From CAWBXL01 sp963837365 (GTDB lineage: Bacteria; Acidobacteriota; Terriglobia; Terriglobales; Acidobacteriaceae): 64,000 nucleotides of DNA. Shown piece by piece: positions 1-8,089 of the stretch (its first letter is position 1; every line of letters starts with the position of its first letter). The notes beneath the pieces were generated by a model. It saw nothing but the letters and a program-made list of their open reading frames with translations. It had not been told where the DNA came from and did no database searches. The position numbers and the translations under genes were made by a program. The DNA lies in the NCBI GenBank assembly GCA_963837365.1, contig CAWIMW010000002.1:992001-1056000 (forward strand), written 5' to 3'.

Positions 1-564
1 AAATCCAGGCACCAGGCCGGAAACCTGTTGTGCATAATGCTCATAAGCCACGCCAAAATGCTGCCGCAACGCGCTTTCTTCCCGGCGAAGCTTAAACAAA
101 ACTCCAACCACAACGATCAGCAGCCCGACAAACGCCCGCACTTGTCCGCTGACGATGGCCGTGCCAAGAATCCCAATCATCAAACCGCTGTAAATGGGAT
201 GGCGCACGATCTTATAAGGGCCGCGAATCACCAGTTCCTGGGTGCCGCCGGTGGTAATCCGCGCAGTCCAATTTTTCCCCAGTGTGTGACGAGCCCATAT
301 CGCAAACCCCAAGCCCGCTACCTCAACCCCCAATCCCGTGGCCAGCCACGCTCCGGCCGACGGCCACAGCTGTTTCTCCAGTGCGGCCAGTGGCACATGC
401 CAAATCAGCAAAGCAAAACCGGCAATCATCAGGCCCAAGTAAACCAGCCGGCCAACGCCTGATTCCTTTTTGGCCTCAGACGCCTTTGTACTGCGTATAC
501 GGTTTCGGGCAGAGATCATCCAGTAGACATACCAGATCAACCAGAGGGCCCAAGCGATTCGCAT
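1..564 (-). CDS. ICMT-family isoprenylcysteine-type methyltransferase, partial (3' end cut)
   Basis: I translated this strand by hand. It starts MRIAWALWLIWYVYWM and stays open for 188 codons to the window edge, so the C-terminus is missing. It has about four hydrophobic segments and the family signature near the end: RGPYKIVRHPIYSG followed by a REE...FG..Y..Y stretch. This signature marks the isoprenylcysteine carboxyl methyltransferase / phospholipid methyltransferase superfamily, integral membrane enzymes that use S-adenosylmethionine. The substrate cannot be told from sequence; bacterial members are often unassigned. An in-frame GTG lies four codons upstream of the chosen ATG. Transcribed in the same direction as rpmE but separated from it by a terminator. 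Confidence 0.8.
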   Translation of the reverse strand, partial: MRIAWALWLIWYVYWMISARNRIRSTKASEAKKESGVGRLVYLGLMIAGFALLIWHVPLAALEKQLWPSAGAWLATGLGVEVAGLGFAIWARHTLGKNWTARITTGGTQELVIRGPYKIVRHPIYSGLMIGILGTAIVSGQVRAFVGLLIVVVGVLFKLRREESALRQHFGVAYEHYAQQVSGLVPGF

Positions 565-626
565 AGAAACCCGCACAAATATACGTATAACCGAAGTAGC
601 CAGTTCACTGGCGGACCAAACAGAAA

Positions 627-646
627 GCCCTCGCCGAAGCGAGGGC
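627..646 (-). terminator. Rho-independent terminator after rpmE
   Basis: Perfect 8-bp GC-rich stem (GCCCTCGC / GCGAGGGC) with a four-base loop, followed on the minus strand by a short T-rich stretch (TTTCTGTTTGG). It sits 42 bases past the rpmE stop and upstream of the ICMT-like gene, so it most likely ends the rpmE transcript. Confidence 0.7.
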
Positions 647-688
647 CCTAAAGCCGCGTTGATCCGCGAAAATCCTTGGCGAAAGGTT

Positions 689-907
689 TTACTTCTTCGC
701 CGGCTCCACCTTGGCGTACTTCCGGCGGAAGCGCTCGACGCGACCGGCGGTGTCCACCAGCTTCTGCTTGCCGGTAAAAAACGGGTGGCAGGCCGAGCAG
801 ATTTCAACGTGGATGTCGCCCTTATGAGTGGAGCGGGTCGTAAAGTTGTTGCCGCATGCGCATAACACGCGTATTTCGTTGTAGATAGGGTGAATTGCTG
901 CCTTCAT
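689..907 (-). CDS. rpmE: 50S ribosomal protein L31
   Basis: 72-residue L31 of the large ribosomal subunit. It begins MKAAIHPIYNEIRVLCACGN and carries the zinc-site cysteines CAC near the N-terminus and CSAC at about residues 38-41, so it is the zinc-binding (C+) type rather than the zinc-independent paralogue. The family motif HPFFTGKQKLVDTAGRVERF is intact and length is normal. A GGAG Shine-Dalgarno lies just before the ATG. It is monocistronic, with a promoter upstream and a hairpin terminator downstream. Confidence 0.97.
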   Translation of the reverse strand: MKAAIHPIYNEIRVLCACGNNFTTRSTHKGDIHVEICSACHPFFTGKQKLVDTAGRVERFRRKYAKVEPAKK

Positions 908-938
908 GGAGTCTCCAAATCCTGTTCGGAACCATTAG

Positions 939-968
939 ATTCTATAGGATTCATGCAAGATTCAGCAA
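939..968 (-). promoter_or_regulatory. rpmE: Probable sigma70-type promoter of rpmE
   Basis: On the minus strand a TTGCTG box (963-968) and a TAGAAT box (939-944) are 18 bases apart and lie about 35 bases upstream of the rpmE ATG. Both differ from consensus, so this is a match by eye only. Confidence 0.45.
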
Positions 969-1124
969 CCGCAGCGAGAGAGTTCGGTAGTGGCGCAGTT
1001 AGCATAATTTTATGCTGGGTATCCGCCATTTGATATGGAGCCTGCTCCAACTCTGATGCAGCCCGCAAGGGCAGAATCGGTTAGCCCCGGCCGGAATTCT
1101 GGGGAAATGCGCAACAATTGAGAC

Positions 1125-1181
1125 GAGTCCCGGCAGGGACGCACATCGCCAGTAACTACCTGTGCTGTCCCTGCGGGACTC
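1125..1181. repeat. REP-like inverted repeat
   Basis: Arms GAGTCCCGGCAGGGAC (1125-1140) and GTCCCTGCGGGACTC (1167-1181) are complementary apart from one extra base, enclosing a 26-base loop. The pattern resembles repetitive extragenic palindromes; no second copy of the same arm is seen in this window. Confidence 0.6.
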
Positions 1182-1344
1182 TATCCGGTCTTCTTTCCCC
1201 GGCGCTGCCGTGCCGGATTTCCCATTCCGCCGCTTAAGCGGCTAGCTTCGGGTTATGGTTCTATTTTTCCAAACTGAGCCAACAACCTACATCCGGGTAA
1301 TTTGAAACCGTAGGCAATCCCTTGTATAACTGCGGGTAAACCAA

Positions 1345-1734
1345 GTGCCCGAACCGCAACCCAAACCACGCCGCTGGACAGTATTGGCCTCCGGACTTCT
1401 CTGCGGACTGCTCGCTCTTGTAGTGATTTTCACCAACCGCAGCGCATTCCATAGTCCCTTGGCAGTAGTCGTGGTTGCTGCCATCGGATCCGCTGCTGTT
1501 TTGCTTCAACTCCGCTTGCGCAATCGGGAACGGGGAAAAGCCGTCCACCCGCCCGTCTGGCTCAATCTTCTGGGAATTGTCTTCGCCCTGCTCGCCTTGT
1601 TTGCGGACTTCTTAAACCTCAATTCGGAGATGACTCAGCTATTGGCCCTGGCAGCAGTAGGAAGTTTTGGGATCAGCGGAGCGATCATCTTGCACGCATT
1701 CCGTAAAGCAAGACCAAAAGAGACCAGCGGGTAG
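1345..1734 (+). CDS. Hypothetical four-helix membrane protein
   Basis: 129 residues from a GTG start; the frame is closed by a stop 18 bases upstream, so the start is narrowly bounded. After a short basic N-terminus (PKPRR) there are four hydrophobic segments at about residues 12-30, 38-55, 72-92 and 97-117, joined by short loops, with a basic C-terminal tail (RKARPKE). The Lys/Arg pattern suggests both ends are cytoplasmic. I do not recognise a family. It ends exactly where the convergent PilZ-TonB gene ends, so the two transcripts meet tail to tail. Confidence 0.55.
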   Translation: MPEPQPKPRRWTVLASGLLCGLLALVVIFTNRSAFHSPLAVVVVAAIGSAAVLLQLRLRNRERGKAVHPPVWLNLLGIVFALLALFADFLNLNSEMTQLLALAAVGSFGISGAIILHAFRKARPKETSG

Positions 1735-2625
1735 TTAGTGGAATTCCACGGCTACGGTGGTTTCAATCTCTACCGGCCTGCCATTCACACGATACGGCTG
1801 AAAGCGCCATTCTTTGACCGCATCCATGGCTGCACGGTTGAAGACTTCGTTACCACTTTCCGGACGCGCGTCTATAACAGTTCCATCTGCGGCAACCACG
1901 ATATGTAGCAGGGCTATCCCATTCTTGCTGGCTTCGCCTTCAGGTATCACCGCATCTACTTTATGAACTGTAAGCGGGTCGATGGCCCCTGGAGGGAATT
2001 TCACACGCTGCACTGAGGTTGCAGCCATGGCATCTGCCTGTTGTTGAAGCTCAACCCACTCCATGTGCCAGTAGCGCCACGCCAGCAACGCGGCAGCGAT
2101 TGTGGCGATGCCAAATACAAGCAGTACGCGTCCCAACCACTTGCCACGATGTCGTAGCGCGGGTTGAGATTCAGGTGGCGCGAGGACCCCTTGAAAAAGA
2201 TTCGAGGGAGCGGTATCCAACTCCAGGGGTGATGTTGGAACCGATGTTGCAGAAGGTAAAGATGCAGCGGGCTTTTCCAGCATGCGCCGCGTCCAGCGGC
2301 GGATCATGGCTTGCTGTTCGAGCGATAACCCGAAAAATTCGAGGCCGCAGTGCAGATCCGCGTGGTGACGTACTACTGCCTTGGCCTGAAGGCCTAGCCC
2401 CATTTCCGGGAGCAAGAATTCCACCGCCACCGAATCGCCGGGGTTTACCGCGCCAGCCAGGATGGCCGCGATGCCGCCTTCCCCCAAATCCAGGGACCGC
2501 CCGGGGATCCCTTGGATGCCGGCGGCACTTCGCATGGTGACACGCACTGGAACTGATAACGGACAACGGGGCACGCGTCGTGAGTTCGGCGCTGATCGTC
2601 CCGAGGCCCGTATCGCTGTGCTCAT
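1735..2625 (-). CDS. PilZ domain - transmembrane - TonB C-terminal fusion protein
   Basis: The open frame reaches 2679, but the ATG at 2625 (MSTAIRASGR) has a GGGA upstream and gives a clean PilZ start; length 296. Residues about 15-115 form a PilZ domain, with the basic RRVPR box and a LDLGEGG loop that resembles the (D/N)xSxxG signature, so cyclic di-GMP binding is possible but not certain. One membrane helix (LGRVLLVFGIATIAAALLAW) follows near residue 170. The last 90 residues match a TonB C-terminal domain, with the usual GIALLHIVVAADG and AAMDAVKEWRFQPY stretches. It may link second-messenger sensing in the cytoplasm to a periplasmic TonB-type domain. No ExbB/ExbD neighbours are present. 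Confidence 0.82.
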   Translation of the reverse strand: MSTAIRASGRSAPNSRRVPRCPLSVPVRVTMRSAAGIQGIPGRSLDLGEGGIAAILAGAVNPGDSVAVEFLLPEMGLGLQAKAVVRHHADLHCGLEFFGLSLEQQAMIRRWTRRMLEKPAASLPSATSVPTSPLELDTAPSNLFQGVLAPPESQPALRHRGKWLGRVLLVFGIATIAAALLAWRYWHMEWVELQQQADAMAATSVQRVKFPPGAIDPLTVHKVDAVIPEGEASKNGIALLHIVVAADGTVIDARPESGNEVFNRAAMDAVKEWRFQPYRVNGRPVEIETTVAVEFH

Positions 2626-2834
2626 TGAGTCCCTATTCGAACTCGCCGGATTGCGGCGTTCCCCACAATGGCGTTGCAAACATCACTGCTGCTGGAGTGT
2701 GCGCCGGAGTATAGCACCACCAAAGCTGTGAAGGAACTGAAACAAATGCACCCATGGGCAGGCCAATAGGAATCTGTGGCCCGGTGCTCAGGACTAAACC
2801 AGGTTTCGTATTTCGGGATCCAAAGAAAACTAGT

Positions 2835-3095
2835 TTACGGCCACCGCTTGGCAGTGTCTTCCCACCCCGCTGCGCGTGCAGGCTGGGGCGTGGTGTTGAT
2901 TGCTGGTTGAGGGATACGAATCGGCTGCTGCGGCACAGAAGTGGCGGCCAGAGTAGGCTTGTTGTTGCTCGCTTCCGCCGGCATTTCTTTCTCCTCCGAC
3001 AATAGCGGTGCAGCGACACGCAGTGCCTCGACTTCCTTTTCCAGTCTCGCGAGCTCTAATTCCTTTTGCCGCAAAACCTCGTAGACATTTCTCAT
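2835..3095 (-). CDS. Small coiled-coil protein of Acidobacteria type
   Basis: 86 residues. The first 30 (MRNVYEVLRQKELELARLEK...) form a strongly heptad-patterned helix ending VEALRVAAPLL; the rest is low-complexity, rich in Pro, Ala and Gln. From memory, proteins with this opening are common small acidobacterial genes of unknown role, often in several copies per genome; that is recollection, not a search. No signal peptide or membrane segment. It stands alone on the minus strand between the PilZ-TonB gene and a long AT-rich gap. Confidence 0.7.
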   Translation of the reverse strand: MRNVYEVLRQKELELARLEKEVEALRVAAPLLSEEKEMPAEASNNKPTLAATSVPQQPIRIPQPAINTTPQPARAAGWEDTAKRWP

Positions 3096-3700
3096 CGTAA
3101 GCCCCTGCGCAGTTCGATTTTTGAAAACAACTTAAATCGCACTTTATGCAGCCCCTGTCTTTTTGTCAAGGACTAAGATGCTGATTACAAAGCCTAAAAG
3201 GACATGGAGCGTCATTTTCAGTGCAAAAGTGTTGCCACTTCATCGCAAGCGAATTCCGGCCTGGCCTTCTGATGCCTAAAACGGCTTAGCAAGTTTGCAA
3301 AACATTACGCCCTGCTCAAGCGGAAAACCGCCGTTTGTAAAATTTGCCTGCCAGTAACTACAAGGCGTCAGGAAAAATGTAATGCCCTACATCAATTTTG
3401 TTAATAAGGTGAACGACGTAACCCACAGTCCTGTAAGGTGTTGTGCAAATCCATTGCCAAACATAACAGTAGTGTTCATACGACCCCGTATCAATGCCTG
3501 CAATCTATTCTTTTGAAACGCTTTAACTTTCCTTGGTTTTTTCCGTCTAAGCATTCCAGATGGCGGCATCCGAGCTAGGATTGCCAAACCAGCAACTGAG
3601 CCGTTGCAGTTTGAGGGATCAAGTGAGCACCAATCTTCGTATCAATTCGAATGAGTCAGTGCTGGGGCAAAGGGGATGGTTCGGCCCTGGAGGGGTAGTC
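3096..3700. other. Long AT-rich intergenic region
   Basis: About 600 bases with noticeably lower GC than the flanks, separating two divergent genes. I see no gene, tRNA or clear riboswitch. A short GCGG/CCGC hairpin sits near 3320-3330. The frame open from 3560 into the downstream gene lacks a Shine-Dalgarno and codon texture before 3701. Confidence 0.5.
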
Positions 3701-4219
3701 ATGGATGGAGTGCGTAGTACCAGTGAAAACCGCAGCCTGCCTGGGGGGCCTCACGTGCAGGAAGTTTTGCGCGCGGCACAGGACGAACTCCGGGTGTTGC
3801 TTCAGCAGCGCGCTGAAATCATGAAACGCATCGGGACCGTCAAGCAGACCATCATCGGCCTGGCCAACATGTTTGGCGATGAGGTCCTAAGCGATGACTT
3901 GCTGGAACTGGTGGACCGCAAAAGCGGTGGCCGTCAGCCGGGCTTCACCAAGGCTTGTCGTATGGTGCTGATGGAAGCTGGGCATCCCCTCGGTGCACGG
4001 GAGGTTTGTGAGCACATTCAGCGCCGCCTCCCGCCTCTTTTACTCCGTCACAAGGATCCCTTAGCCTCAGTAACCACTGTATTAAATCGCTTAGTGGAGT
4101 ACGGCGAGGCGCGTGCGGTCCTCCGCGAAAATGGACGGCGTGCATGGGAATGGGTAGCTGAGCCGGCGGACACCCCGTTCCAGCGCCCGAGCGGGGACGA
4201 AAATTTTACGCCAGCCTGA
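3701..4219 (+). CDS. Coiled-coil plus winged-helix (HTH-like) protein
   Basis: The frame opens at 3560, but the ATG at 3701 has a strong GGAGG six bases upstream, giving 172 residues. Residues about 18-60 form a long amphipathic helix (QEVLRAAQDELRVLLQQRAE), then a region from about 85 (GFTKACRMVLMEAGHPLGAREV) to 155 (GRRAWEW) looks like a winged helix of the HARE-HTH type: helix, helix, then a VTTVLNRLVEYGEA recognition-like helix and a beta wing. A DNA-binding role is inferred. It converges on the next gene with only four bases between stops. Confidence 0.7.
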   Translation: MDGVRSTSENRSLPGGPHVQEVLRAAQDELRVLLQQRAEIMKRIGTVKQTIIGLANMFGDEVLSDDLLELVDRKSGGRQPGFTKACRMVLMEAGHPLGAREVCEHIQRRLPPLLLRHKDPLASVTTVLNRLVEYGEARAVLRENGRRAWEWVAEPADTPFQRPSGDENFTPA

Positions 4220-4223
4220 GCAG

Positions 4224-4811
4224 CTAGAGATTTTGCAGCAGCTCTTCGAAATTCCCCTGCCCTATTTCCATGAATAGGAAACTGGCAGCGGTTTTCAGGC
4301 GGTCGTAGCTCTCTAAGCCGTGAACCCCTGCCACTTGCCGCATGTCGTCCAAACTGGGAGCAGGTAGAATCCACCACGAATCCAGCCGGATCAGCAGCCA
4401 GAAACGCAGCTTGATCAGCGCCAGCAAAGAATACAAGCGAACTTCCACTCCGACTTGCTGTAATTTGGAAACCATCTCCAGCCTCTGTCCGACTGCTGTT
4501 TCCGCCTCCCGGTTTGCCCATTCGATGAGTACCGCGGAGTTATGGGCCATGCGCTGGACGACCGCCACATAATGGTGGATGCGTTTGCGCTGTAGCGTCC
4601 TGAATTCAGCAGGAGTGAGTTCCTTGCGCAGAATCGCCTCCGTTTCAGGATCCAACAGGCCTTCGGCTTTTTCAAAATCTATGGGGAGAAGATAGTCGGC
4701 AACATCGTGGATTGTACGATCAGGAAAACGGAACCAAATGAGACCTATTGTGACAACGGCAGCGGTCAAACCCGCGGTAATAATCAAATACCAAACAACG
4801 TTGGACATCAT
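4224..4811 (-). CDS. Hypothetical membrane-anchored protein
   Basis: 195 residues with one N-terminal membrane helix (about 5-26, VVWYLIITAGLTAAVVTIGL) and a second hydrophobic stretch near 125-145. The middle is helical and charged (LRKELTPAEFRTLQRKRIHH). I do not recognise a family. Its ATG overlaps the stop of the upstream multi-pass membrane gene by four bases (ATGA), so the two are translationally coupled and probably work together. Confidence 0.6.
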   Translation of the reverse strand: MMSNVVWYLIITAGLTAAVVTIGLIWFRFPDRTIHDVADYLLPIDFEKAEGLLDPETEAILRKELTPAEFRTLQRKRIHHYVAVVQRMAHNSAVLIEWANREAETAVGQRLEMVSKLQQVGVEVRLYSLLALIKLRFWLLIRLDSWWILPAPSLDDMRQVAGVHGLESYDRLKTAASFLFMEIGQGNFEELLQNL

Positions 4812-5540
4812 GGGCGCGGCCCTCTCCTGGCTATGTCTTTATAACGCTCCAGGTCCTGCAATGAGAGTGGGGGCTGCTCACTGCCTGATGGTTCTATTTT
4901 GATGGGGGTACTGAAATACCACAGCCAAATTAAAACCGCCATAGTGTACGTGATAATCGAGACCCACCCCCACAAAAATGTGAATCTTGTTCCACTTTCG
5001 TAATATTTAGTGGTGGTCAAAAGACTTACAGCCGCGTAAATTCCATAACCGGAACTAATACCAAAGTGATGCTGTCGCCAGCGGAGGCCAAACAGTGCGA
5101 CTAAAACGATTAACATGACGAACATCAGGACCTGAAGGAAGCGCAAGCCTAGTTCTACGCCAACCACCCAGGTCATCATGGTGTTTTCGGCGCCAGGAAG
5201 CTGCTTGCCGGTGCGTCCCAGGGTCAGGACGATTGCCACTATCGTCATGGTTAGGAAAATCACCCGGGCCCACCCCGTCCTTCCTAAATTTTGAAATACT
5301 CCGCGACAAACTTCATACATCACTACAGCTCCCAGAAATGACTGGATGGCGTCCGTCGTCCAGTACAAATAGAAATAGGCGACTCTCATAATTCTTGGTT
5401 GCAAGGCGGGCGACTGCGGCCACCACAGAAAACAATGTGTACGCGGAAAACCAGGGGAATTCCCGATAAGCCGCCCCCCGCACGAGCGCATACAAAAGCC
5501 ACAACTGAAGGACAAACGGGGTGTAGGCCAAGATAGTCAT
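4808..5540 (-). CDS. Multi-pass membrane protein of unknown function, with a single-base frameshift
   Basis: Two overlapping frames make one protein. From 5540 the frame reads MTILAYTPFVLQLWLLYALV to ARLATKNYE; near 5381-5390 the sequence must shift by one base, after which it reads VAYFYLYWTTDAIQSFLGAV and continues to the stop at 4808. Removing one base gives 243 residues with about seven membrane helices and a short polar tail. The frame open upstream of 5390 in the second reading (MSFSCGFCMRSC...) is Cys/Arg-rich and lacks protein character. The stop overlaps the next gene by four bases. Either an assembly indel or a real lesion. A 13-bp perfect inverted repeat abuts the start codon. Confidence 0.6.
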
Positions 5541-5579
5541 GGCTTGTGAGCAGCAAGCTTAACCTACTGCTCACAAGCC
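5541..5579 (-). promoter_or_regulatory. Perfect 13-bp inverted repeat touching a start codon
   Basis: GGCTTGTGAGCAG (5541-5553) and CTGCTCACAAGCC (5567-5579) pair perfectly around a 13-base loop. The stem ends immediately before the ATG at 5540. No Shine-Dalgarno is visible outside it, so a folded leader would hide the ribosome entry site. There is no T tract, so it is not a standard terminator. Confidence 0.5.
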
Positions 5580-5609
5580 TCCAATAGGATTGTGCTATGG
5601 CAGGGGTAG

Positions 5610-5744
5610 CTACTGCTGATTCAACGTGAAACCACCGCCACTTTTGTGCGGCGGGTTGGGCGGCAGCCCCGATCCCTCCGCAAATGCAGCAGTCGCGCTG
5701 GCCACCAAAAGCAATGCGGCAAACATCAATCGAATCATCTTCAT
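5610..5744 (-). CDS. Small secreted peptide (44 residues)
   Basis: Found by hand. ATG at 5744, preceded by a GAGGAG Shine-Dalgarno with normal spacing. Residues 1-22 are a clear signal peptide (MKMIRLMFAALLLVASATAA, cleavage after AFA), leaving a mature peptide of about 22 residues rich in Gly, Pro and Ser (EGSGLPPNPPHKSGGG). Function unknown. It lies upstream of the seven-helix membrane gene on the same strand, with the inverted repeat between them. A 13-base palindrome (CAGGAAATTCCTG, 5779-5791) lies in its leader region. Confidence 0.6.
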   Translation of the reverse strand: MKMIRLMFAALLLVASATAAFAEGSGLPPNPPHKSGGGFTLNQQ

Positions 5745-6002
5745 GGTTTTTCTCCTCGTCGCTTTAATCTTGGATTTGCAGGAAATTCCTGCGCTCGCTT
5801 GAGGATAGTTTGACGAATACGATTTATTAGAGGGAAATACTCGTTTGTCGCCATTAACCGATCATGTTCACCCACAGACCGGGAGCGGCGCTTGGAAGAG
5901 GTATTTGTGAGTTACAAATGGAGTATCAAGAAAAAAAGGCGGTATTTTCCACAGCCTCTTGGTAACTGCACCCTTAAACCTAGGGTACTCCAACATTCAA
6001 AC

Positions 6003-6713
6003 TTACTGAGGTAGTAACATGCCTTTTTCCAAGTGCCGCGTCACATGCGCATACGATGCGGCATGGGGATCGTGGGTCACCATCACGACGGTCTTATGAA
6101 AATCTTCGTTCAGGCGCTTGAGGATTTCCAGGATATCTGTCGCTGACTGACTGTCCAGATCGCCGGTGGGTTCATCCGCAAGCAGCAAAGTGGGATCACT
6201 CACGATAGCGCGGGCAATGGCCACACGCTGTTCCTGACCGCCGGAGAGTTGCTTGGGCAAGTGGTGGACGCGATCTTCCAGGCCAACCAGTTTTAGCGCA
6301 GTCATCACATGATCGCGCCTCTGCTTAGCGTTCAGCTTGGTCAGCAACAGTGGCATTTCGACGTTCTCGAATGCCGTGAGAACGGGGATCAGGTTAAAGG
6401 TCTGAAATACATAACCAACATGGGTATTGCGCCAGCGGGCAGACTGGCCATCATTTAGCTTGAAGATATTTTCCCCCAGCACAAGCAACTCGCCCTTGGT
6501 CGGGCGGTCAATGGCGGCAATCATGTTCAGCAAAGTTGTTTTGCCCGAGCCCGACGGTCCCATTAGCGCCATAAATTCTCCACCAGCGATTTCAATGGAG
6601 ACATCGTCCAGCGCCGTCACTTCAAACGCATCGCGCTTGAAGATCTTACTGACGCTGCGGGCTTGTACGACTTTGGTTTTGGTTGCGACATTGTTCATAG
6701 TAGCTGTGCTCAT
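6003..6713 (-). CDS. ABC exporter ATP-binding subunit (MacB/LolD/DevA type)
   Basis: 236 residues. Walker A GPSGSGKTTLL lies at about 53-63, the Q-loop at about 105 (FQTFNL), the signature LSGGQEQRVAIARA at about 160 (LSGGQ intact; the next residue is Glu where Gln is usual), Walker B LLLADEPTGDLD and the H-loop VTHDPHAA. It would energise the two FtsX-type permeases encoded upstream. Its ATG overlaps the stop of the HlyD-type gene by four bases. Last gene of the four-gene exporter operon. Confidence 0.93.
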   Translation of the reverse strand: MSTATMNNVATKTKVVQARSVSKIFKRDAFEVTALDDVSIEIAGGEFMALMGPSGSGKTTLLNMIAAIDRPTKGELLVLGENIFKLNDGQSARWRNTHVGYVFQTFNLIPVLTAFENVEMPLLLTKLNAKQRRDHVMTALKLVGLEDRVHHLPKQLSGGQEQRVAIARAIVSDPTLLLADEPTGDLDSQSATDILEILKRLNEDFHKTVVMVTHDPHAASYAHVTRHLEKGMLLPQ

Positions 6714-8071
6714 GATTGCCCCTTAATCTTGATTCTGTCTCCATCCTTGAGATCGGCCGGCCCGGCGGTGACTACATCCTCGCCGCCATTCAGACCATCC
6801 ACCAACACGCCGCCGCTACGCGGTGCAATGATACGCACCTCGCGTTGCAGCACTTTGCCCTTGAAGGCGATAAACACAATTTTCTTGCCGTCATGGTCGC
6901 GTACCGCGTTGGTGGGGACAAATACTCCCACCGGTCCAGAGGTGGTTGCTTTCTTTGCTGGTTCGTCGGCAATGAACTTGGCAGTGGCATTCATCTCCGG
7001 CCGCAGATATGCGTCCGGATTCAGGACTTGCACCTTCACTTGTACGGTCGCCTTTTGCCGATTAGCTTCGGGAGAAACCTCGGCGATCTGGCCGTTGTAT
7101 TTGCGGTCAGGGAAGGCGTCCACGGTCACGATAGCTTTCTGTTTCGGGCTGAGCCGGGCAAAATCATCTTGCGCGATGTCCAGTTCGACTTGAAGATCAT
7201 TTAAGTCAGCCAGCGCGAACACTGGCCGCGCTGCGCTTGCGAATTGCCCCGTAAGCAGTTCGCCCTTCTCGACGCTGCGGTCGAGGATGGTTCCCGTGAT
7301 CGGCGCTCGAATCACCGTGGCGTTCAGCTGTTCTCTGGCGTAGGCAGCCTGACCTTCGGCCTGTTCCACGGAGCCCTTCGCCCGCGCGATTTCCTCCGCC
7401 CGCGGACCAAGCTTCGCCAGTTGATAGCTCTGCTGGAGCGAGTGCACGCGCTGCTGGCTGGCGTCGTATTTTGCCGTAGCGTCATCGAGGGCCTGTTGTG
7501 AAAGCACCCCCTGCGCAACCAGATTCCTGGTGCGATCCAGCGTCGACTTGTCGTTGACGGCCGTGGCCCGCGCTTCGCTCAAATTGTGCTCGGCCTGTTG
7601 AATTTCCTCGGGCCGCGACCCGTGCTCCAACTCCTCAAGCTGGGCCCGCGCGGCATCGGCGGCCCCCTTGGCTTGTTCGAATTGGGCGCGGAATTCCTGG
7701 TCTTCCAGGCGGACCAGGACTTGCCCTTCTTTGACTTTGTCGCCTTTTTCCACGCCGATCCAGGCCACGCGTCCGGTGACCTTGGAATTCGCTTCAATTC
7801 GGTGGTGAGCAACAATGTAACCCGTGGCGGACAGTACGGTTGCGCCTGAGGAATCGCTGCCGCTCTCGGCGGTAGCCCGAGCCAATTCAACCTCGCGCAC
7901 GTCGCCGGCGAACAAGCGATATGCGAGGGCTGACAAACTCAGCAAAACTACGACACAAACCCCAATGATGATGTAGCGCTTGGCCCAGGCAGACGGCTCT
8001 CCACCTTCGCCACGCTCGGTGCGGTCGATGCGCAGACCTTGTAGTTCCTCGTGTTTGGTATCCAGTGCCAT
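6710..8071 (-). CDS. HlyD-family periplasmic adaptor (membrane fusion protein)
   Basis: 453 residues. Short cytoplasmic N-terminus, one membrane helix at about 31-50 (YIIIGVCVVVLLSLSALAYR), then a barrel-sandwich half-motif (GRVAWIGVEKGDKVKEGQVLVRLEDQEFRAQF), a long coiled-coil hairpin (about residues 120-240, with AQLEELEHGSRPEE), the second half-motif (IRAPITGTILDRSVEKGELL) and beta-barrel domains. This is the adaptor of a tripartite exporter. The long hairpin fits docking to an outer-membrane TolC-type channel, which is not encoded here. It lies between the permease genes and the ATPase. Confidence 0.9.
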   Translation of the reverse strand: MALDTKHEELQGLRIDRTERGEGGEPSAWAKRYIIIGVCVVVLLSLSALAYRLFAGDVREVELARATAESGSDSSGATVLSATGYIVAHHRIEANSKVTGRVAWIGVEKGDKVKEGQVLVRLEDQEFRAQFEQAKGAADAARAQLEELEHGSRPEEIQQAEHNLSEARATAVNDKSTLDRTRNLVAQGVLSQQALDDATAKYDASQQRVHSLQQSYQLAKLGPRAEEIARAKGSVEQAEGQAAYAREQLNATVIRAPITGTILDRSVEKGELLTGQFASAARPVFALADLNDLQVELDIAQDDFARLSPKQKAIVTVDAFPDRKYNGQIAEVSPEANRQKATVQVKVQVLNPDAYLRPEMNATAKFIADEPAKKATTSGPVGVFVPTNAVRDHDGKKIVFIAFKGKVLQREVRIIAPRSGGVLVDGLNGGEDVVTAGPADLKDGDRIKIKGQS

Positions 8072-8089
8072 AGATTCGTGTTTCGCTTA

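Larger units (their letters stand above)
908..1344. other. Gene-free stretch with a REP-like repeat
   Basis: No convincing gene. It holds the rpmE promoter, a REP-like inverted repeat at 1125-1181 and a 14-base perfect palindrome at 1229-1242 (GCCGCTTAAGCGGC). Open frames here on the minus strand are shadows of the membrane-protein gene that follows. Confidence 0.6.

Noticed and set aside
28..566. Plus-strand open frames at the start of the window
   Set aside because: Antisense shadows of the ICMT-like gene; composition Arg/Pro/Gln-rich.
3560..3700. Upstream part of the winged-helix gene frame
   Set aside because: No Shine-Dalgarno; the ATG at 3701 has GGAGG and fits the domain start.
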